A stretch of 64,000 bases of DNA from Parus major. Taxonomy: Eukaryota > Chordata > Aves > Passeriformes > Paridae. The DNA lies in contig NC_031772.1 of assembly GCF_001522545.3 (NCBI RefSeq), positions 6,973,503 to 7,037,502 on the forward strand, given 5' to 3'. Shown here piece after piece: positions 55,001 to 64,000 of this stretch. A program made the translations under genes and the position numbers. Under the pieces are notes generated by a model. That model had not been told where the DNA came from. It ran no database searches and worked only from the letters and a program-made list of their open reading frames with translations. The first letter of the stretch is position 1. Every line of letters begins with the position of its first letter.

Positions 55001-56341
55001 AGTAAAAAAAAATAAAAAAATCACTAAAACAATAAGGATGATACGTGAAGTTTCCCATATAGTGGTCATATGATTAAAAAATAAATACCAATCTAGCAAA
55101 AAAGGTTGTTTCCTCATTCTTCTTACAGAATAGGGGAGCTTTATGCACATTCTTGACAAAACATGAAGTGTTCCACACAACAGAGAACACCTGAGGTATG
55201 GACGTCAGATATGGTGGCTAAATTCCATAGTGAGTTAAGAGTTGTAACTCTCTGAAGTAAAAGAGATTGGGCTGCAAAGTCCAAACATTTGTATAGCAGG
55301 GTTTTAATCACACTTGGTGAAGTGTTCTTTGTAAATCAGGACACAGAAGGAGGTGGGTTTTTGGGGAAAGAATGAACTACAGCCCTTTGGCATGAGTTCT
55401 AAAGCTCACAGCTCAGAACCAACAGCTGCTCAAGTAAATCTCCCGCAAACAATGCCGGGCGGAATGAGCAATCACAACAGGAACAACCTGAAATGTTCAA
55501 GCGTGCTTCGTGTACACCGAGTCCTTTCCTACTGGGTGCTTCCCAAGCAAAAACAGCGCAGCTCTGCCATGTACAGCCTCCGGAACTTGTGCAGGAAGAA
55601 AATGCAAAATTCACAAAGTACCAGCTCGTTGCCACCACGGACTTGTCCATGTTGTTAATTAAACTAGCTAAGACCTTCCCTCATTGCGTGAATCCACTAA
55701 ACAACTTACGCATTCCAAATCTTAAAGTTTTTATTCAGTCCAGAAATATAGATCTTACTTCATTTCAATGTCTGCCTTAACTTTTGACACTGTACATATT
55801 ACATATCATTTATATAGTGTTTCATTTTTTTCCAGACACTGCAGACTACAAACTACATAATATTGACATGTAAAACTCTGCCACTTACTGAAGGCTCACA
55901 CACATGAACGTTTCAGGCAGTTCAATGAAATTTTAACAGAGTTGGGTAGTAAAAAGTTACTAACCCTTTTCTGATTTTTAGAAAACAATTTAAAAGAATT
56001 AGTAGTTATGATGTCTTAGTCATTCCCAGTTCTATAACTCTGTCCCTTGAACCTGTTTAAAAAATGATGAAAACAATAGTAAATTTAAAATCATACAGAA
56101 AAGCATTTCACAACTCTGACATTACATCTACATTTAGCAATAGAAATGAGGGCCTCCCTTCTTACACTGTTACAAAGTCAGCCAGATTTAAAAAACAACA
56201 AATCCTCCCCATTCTTCTACAGTATGCCAATAAAAAGTACTCTGCATACACTAGATTTAAATACTTCACTGCAGTAAACTACATTAGTTGTATATTGCGT
56301 TTCAGTCTTGGTAACAGATCTGTCAGGAGTAACTTCCATAC
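52030..56341 (-). other. PHF6: PHF6 3' UTR (extent inferred)
   Basis: A long AT-rich stretch after the PHF6 stop without other genes. Minus-strand AATAAA signals lie at 55735-55730 (about 600 nt after the stop), 54806-54801 (about 1.5 kb) and 52053-52048 (about 4.3 kb). Human PHF6 has a 3' UTR of several kb, so the distal site is plausible and the nearer ones may give shorter forms. Transcript data are needed to choose. Confidence 0.45.
53462..53512. repeat. A/C-rich low-complexity DNA in the PHF6 3' UTR region
   Basis: AAACCAAAAACAAACCTGCA-type sequence with no fixed unit, similar to the block in HPRT1 intron 6. Confidence 0.75.
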
Positions 56342-59927
<3,586 letters not shown>

Positions 59928-62900
59928 CTTTAGAAGTCAGAAAACATCATTAAATAAGATTCTCCACAATTTTATAAAAAACAAACTAAGAAAAAAAAAC
60001 CCAAACCAAACAAAAAAACCCCACAACCCACCAAAATCAGACAAGAAAAACCACAACCTGTATTTTCTGAATTTTGGTCTGAAATAAAAATAGCACATTT
60101 TCACCATTTATTACGAACATGCACCAGGGATGGAAACATTACTTTTTATATATCACACAGCTTTGCATCTTTATAATGTAAGAAGGTTTAGTGCTTTGTA
60201 ACAACTTCTACTTTGAGACCTAAAATATGTCTTCAGATACACCTCTTCACCTTCACGGAAAATAACATTCATTCAAACTACACTGAAACTGGAAAGTGTT
60301 TTCACCCATGAAATATGCTAATAATTTATTAAGATTCATAACTCAAATGTAAATTGCCCTTGATAGTATGCCAGTGTACCCAAATAATAACTCTCTCCTT
60401 GCTTTATTAATTGATGCCTGTTGATTTAAGAAAAAAATTCATCCACTGGGTTATAACATTAACATCAAGCTTTAAAACTGAAAAGTATTTTGCCTTCAGT
60501 GAAACAAATCTACAATTTTATGTCATTACAGAGTATTTTTAGATCTGCAGTGGTTTAGAGGAAATCATCCCCACTGACAACATCCCGTATCAAGTATTTA
60601 CAGACCACTAAGAATATGAGAACACATTTTTTAATACAGACATAGCAAAAGAGGCCTGACAAGTTCCTTCAGCTGAGCTGTGAATGCTACACAGAGCTGA
60701 GCCCAGCCTTTGGGCACATTGTCCTTTGCATGACTCACAGCTCTACAGAGGATACAGATCAATTCTTCAAGATTAAGATTGCTTCCAATATGATCTAGTT
60801 AAATTGTATCTGATAACTACATCTAGCAACCAGCTCTATTCAGTCACTAACAACTTTCCTACTCACAGGAGCATCCTTCTTTTTTTCTTCTAACATGTAG
60901 CACCTACCCCTGCTTGAACCACAAACATATTTCAGCAGACTTGTTTAAAGAACACACACAGACACTGCTGAAGGACTTTCCTTCTCAAAATCCAAACCAC
61001 AAACATCAGTATGAGCCCCCAAACAGAAGGAAATGGTAATCAGAAGACTTGGAACATTCACTTGATTGATATTGCCATATTGTCTGAGTATCCAGATAGG
61101 ACATCTTAGCTGGAGACTAAATGCTGCCTTGCCAGCACTTGTCTTTCTTACCTATTGTGATATAAAAAAATCAGATCACATTTCTATCTCATGATAACAG
61201 TGACTCAACTGCACAAAATTCAGAGTGCTGAACATATTCCACAGCCACCAAGTGGGAGCAGAAGACAACTGAAGCCCTGGCCCAGCCTGGCACACAAGTA
61301 CATCCTGTTCAGCTCCATCTATTGTATCTGTGACTAACCCTTAAGAAAGCTACGGCTTCTGCTCAGTTATTAAGGACAGAAAACTAATGCAAATGCAACA
61401 CAACAGGTTATACTGAAATTTATATAGATCTGCAAATTATTTTGGTTTAAACTTACAGATTATTCAGCTAAATACAGATCTGCCCAAGTTGCTACTAAGA
61501 CACATCAGCCTGTCTACAGTGTCCCTATACTTTAATATACAAACTACTCTTTCCTAATTATATGTCAAAAGCACCATTTGTTTTACTCTGAAAAAACTAA
61601 ATACATGATGACACAGATTATGTAATGAAACAATATATTTTACATTTTCTTCTCAGTATTTCCTAACATTATTTTTCATTTGTCACACTCGCTAAATTTC
61701 CCAAGCAAGATTATGCAATTTAGATACTGACCTCTTAGACTGCATATAGCAAATTTATTACAGTCTGAAAACTTCTTTCAAAAGTAATTCTTTTATCTTG
61801 TTCATTGTATGAACTCTCCATTGATTATTCAAAGAAATTTGTAAATATTTGTCTCTATTTTTACATTTACAGAAATCAGACGGTTATTCTGGAAAAAGAA
61901 TCTTACAAAAATGTGACTATTGAATCCATCCAATAATTTAAATAACATCAAGAAGAAGTTAAAAATATTCCTTCCAAAATAATTCAGTGGACTTTTCTAC
62001 TGTATTTTATGAGGCAAACATAGTCCATTCACTGCCTTTTCTTATTTTTTCCAAAGCTCCTTGTCAATTTTGTCAGCCAAAATGCTTTCCACCTCAGTCC
62101 ACCCTTATTTTCTACAATAACATTAAAGCATGTCCTGAACTCTTTACAGTCCCACTTACAAAACTGGAAATGAGTTATAACTGCTAAAAACCAAGCACAC
62201 CTTATGAAAATCTATTTATTCTAAGAAGGGTCAATCTCCTAATAGAATAAGTTCTTAAGTGCTATTTTTTAGTCTATAATAGCATATTTAAGATTTGAAA
62301 AATAAAAAAGCTGTATTTTTAAAAGACAGTTTCAGTATAAGATAAAAAACCAGGAAGAATGCACAGCTTTCCTCAAAGGAGAACCCCTCTTCTGTGCTCA
62401 AAACAATGACTTTCAGAGAAGTTCAGATATTATTAAAATCCAGATGCTACATGACTCCCCTTCACTAAAACACAATTCCTTGAAGATTTAAGTCTCCTAG
62501 TTCAAGTGGTGTGGACCTACAGAGTAACAGCAGCAAGATGTGAGGATCTGCTCTACCACATCTGTCCTTCAAGACTGATGCCTAGAAACACTAAAGCTCC
62601 TCTTGTTTTTACAGTACCTTGAACTCCCAGAATAGAACAGGGAGATTCTAACCAGCTGTCAAATACATCTGCCCTGGATGGTCTTCATGTTTAATTTACA
62701 GCTTGGTGGGTGCCCTCCCCTCAAGCCCACTGCCAGCTTACCCTGTGTCCCTGGCATCTGATGGTTGGGTGTTTCCAACTTCTCATGTCAGCTTGAACTA
62801 AGGAAAACACAAAAAGTTGTTCAACTCCTCCCTGACCAGGTGATGTTTTATCATGGATATCACCCATCCTCTGAATCCCCTGAGACTCCCTAGAATTCCC

Positions 62901-64000
62901 TCTTCAACTACCCCCCATCCTATATCCCATTACTGCATTGATTTTTAAAATCGTGACAATTTTCTCAATATAACTTTACCTAAAGTGTTCCAAGGAGGTT
63001 TCTATGAGCTTCCCTCAGAAATCCCTAAATGCTAGATCTGAAAAGAGCCAAATACACAACATGGCCTGAGAAGGGGTGGTAAGGGTAGAAATCAAGAGGA
63101 AACAATCGACATTTTAAAAAGCACCTAGGAATATGATACTCTAAATGCAGATGAATAGAAACAAGCCCCTAATTTGCATGAAATCCATGAGCAGTACAAA
63201 GTACCACAGAAGGAAGCCTGGAAAAATGCTGTATTACATCAACTGTTAACAGGGAGATACAGCTTCAGACAGAAACCTAAAAATTCTCCTTTGATCTTGA
63301 CTAGAAGGAAAAAGGATCAAGATGCTTTGCTGTTTTAAAATAAGGCTTGGCAGAGAAGAGGTTGAGCTATCACTGATCCATACTGCATCAGCTTGAAATA
63401 TGCATGGAACCACCCTTTTCCAAAAGCCAGGTTAAGGCAAAGTAATAAAGAATTACGTGATTTAAAGGTTGTGAAAGAACAAGCAAAAAGAGGATGTGTA
63501 CAATAAATACTACTCTATTGACATCCTACATTGCTTTAAACAACAGTAAGAGAGCCAGAAACAAAGGAAGCTGAGTTTGTATGAGGAAGATAAAAACCAA
63601 AACTACTGGCAAAATATATTTGCAAGTAGGACTGGACATGAAAAGAAGCCAAAGCATAGAATTTTGAGGTGGCTGAGACATGGTGCTATATAAATCTGAA
63701 ATCACACAGGTAAAGTTTTACAGTGCATTTGGGGTAAAAGAGAAACTAAAAATCCAAGGAAAAAATCAATCTTATTAGATTTTTAGAAGAGAAAAGGAAT
63801 GTAACAATGAAAGAAAATGAGTACTTCAGCATGCTAGAGTAAAATCTCCTTAAACATATGAGCCAACATCATTGTTTTAAATAGGAAAGAAACATCAAAA
63901 AAACCCCAAAAAACAAAAAGAGCCTTATTGGCCCAGTAGTTAATACTAAAAATGTGGATGCAACTATAAGCAATAATAAGAATTAGGGATTTGCAAAAAA
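59928..64000 (-). other. PHF6: PHF6 intron 5 (continues beyond the window)
   Basis: At least 4.07 kb of AT-rich sequence upstream of PHF6 exon 6 with no match to the expected 45-nt exon 5 (VYCRKHKKTAHNSE region) on the minus strand. No other feature is recognised apart from the A/C-rich block at its exon-proximal end. Confidence 0.75.
59985..60058. repeat. A/C-rich low-complexity DNA in PHF6 intron 5
   Basis: A-rich runs with CCC and CAAC blocks about 60 bp upstream (in transcript sense) of the PHF6 exon 6 acceptor. In the transcript it becomes T/G-rich and may extend the pyrimidine context before the acceptor. Confidence 0.75.

Overview
The window looks like a piece of an avian nuclear genome. 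The evidence is two spliced vertebrate genes that match HPRT1 and PHF6 exon by exon, CR1 LINE copies (the dominant bird/reptile retrotransposon), and a microRNA pair whose mature sequences match the chicken miR-15c/miR-16c forms as I remember them. The order PHF6 > HPRT1 > miR-15/16-family cluster corresponds to the mammalian Xq26 block PHF6 > HPRT1 > miR-424/503. In birds this block lies on chromosome 4 or 4A. I cannot name the species.

Layout. 1-10,400: mostly non-coding, with a GC-rich first 290 bp and no gene I recognise. About 10,440-11,620: a CpG island interrupted by an assembly gap of exactly 900 N (10,616-11,515), with a second CpG-rich patch at about 12,520-13,220. 16,651-17,143 (+): mir-15c and mir-16c, 407 bp apart between mature starts. 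24,160-40,579 (-): complete HPRT1, nine coding exons and 218 codons, all introns GT-AG, with a CpG-island promoter at about 40,120-40,900. About 40,985-41,490 (+): a well-preserved CR1 3' end just upstream of that promoter. 41,500-52,030: intergenic, with an older antisense CR1 (about 49,070-50,060), a 22-bp tandem repeat (50,124-50,188) and a short CR1 tail (about 50,700-50,793). 52,030-59,927 (-): the 3' half of PHF6 (coding exons for residues 140-365 plus a long 3' UTR). Its intron runs from 59,928 to at least the window end, so the first ePHD domain is outside.

Roles. HPRT1 salvages hypoxanthine and guanine with PRPP. PHF6 is a nucleolar/nuclear ePHD chromatin protein. The miR-15/16-family hairpins share the AGCAGCA seed and are expected to repress cell-cycle genes. 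The microRNAs lie on the strand opposite HPRT1 and converge on its 3' end, as in mammals, so their primary transcript should start at lower coordinates. The interrupted CpG island is the best visible promoter candidate. The most interesting points are this cluster with its gapped upstream island, a possible divergent transcript at the HPRT1 promoter, and a NAGNAG acceptor in PHF6. I found no unknown protein system.
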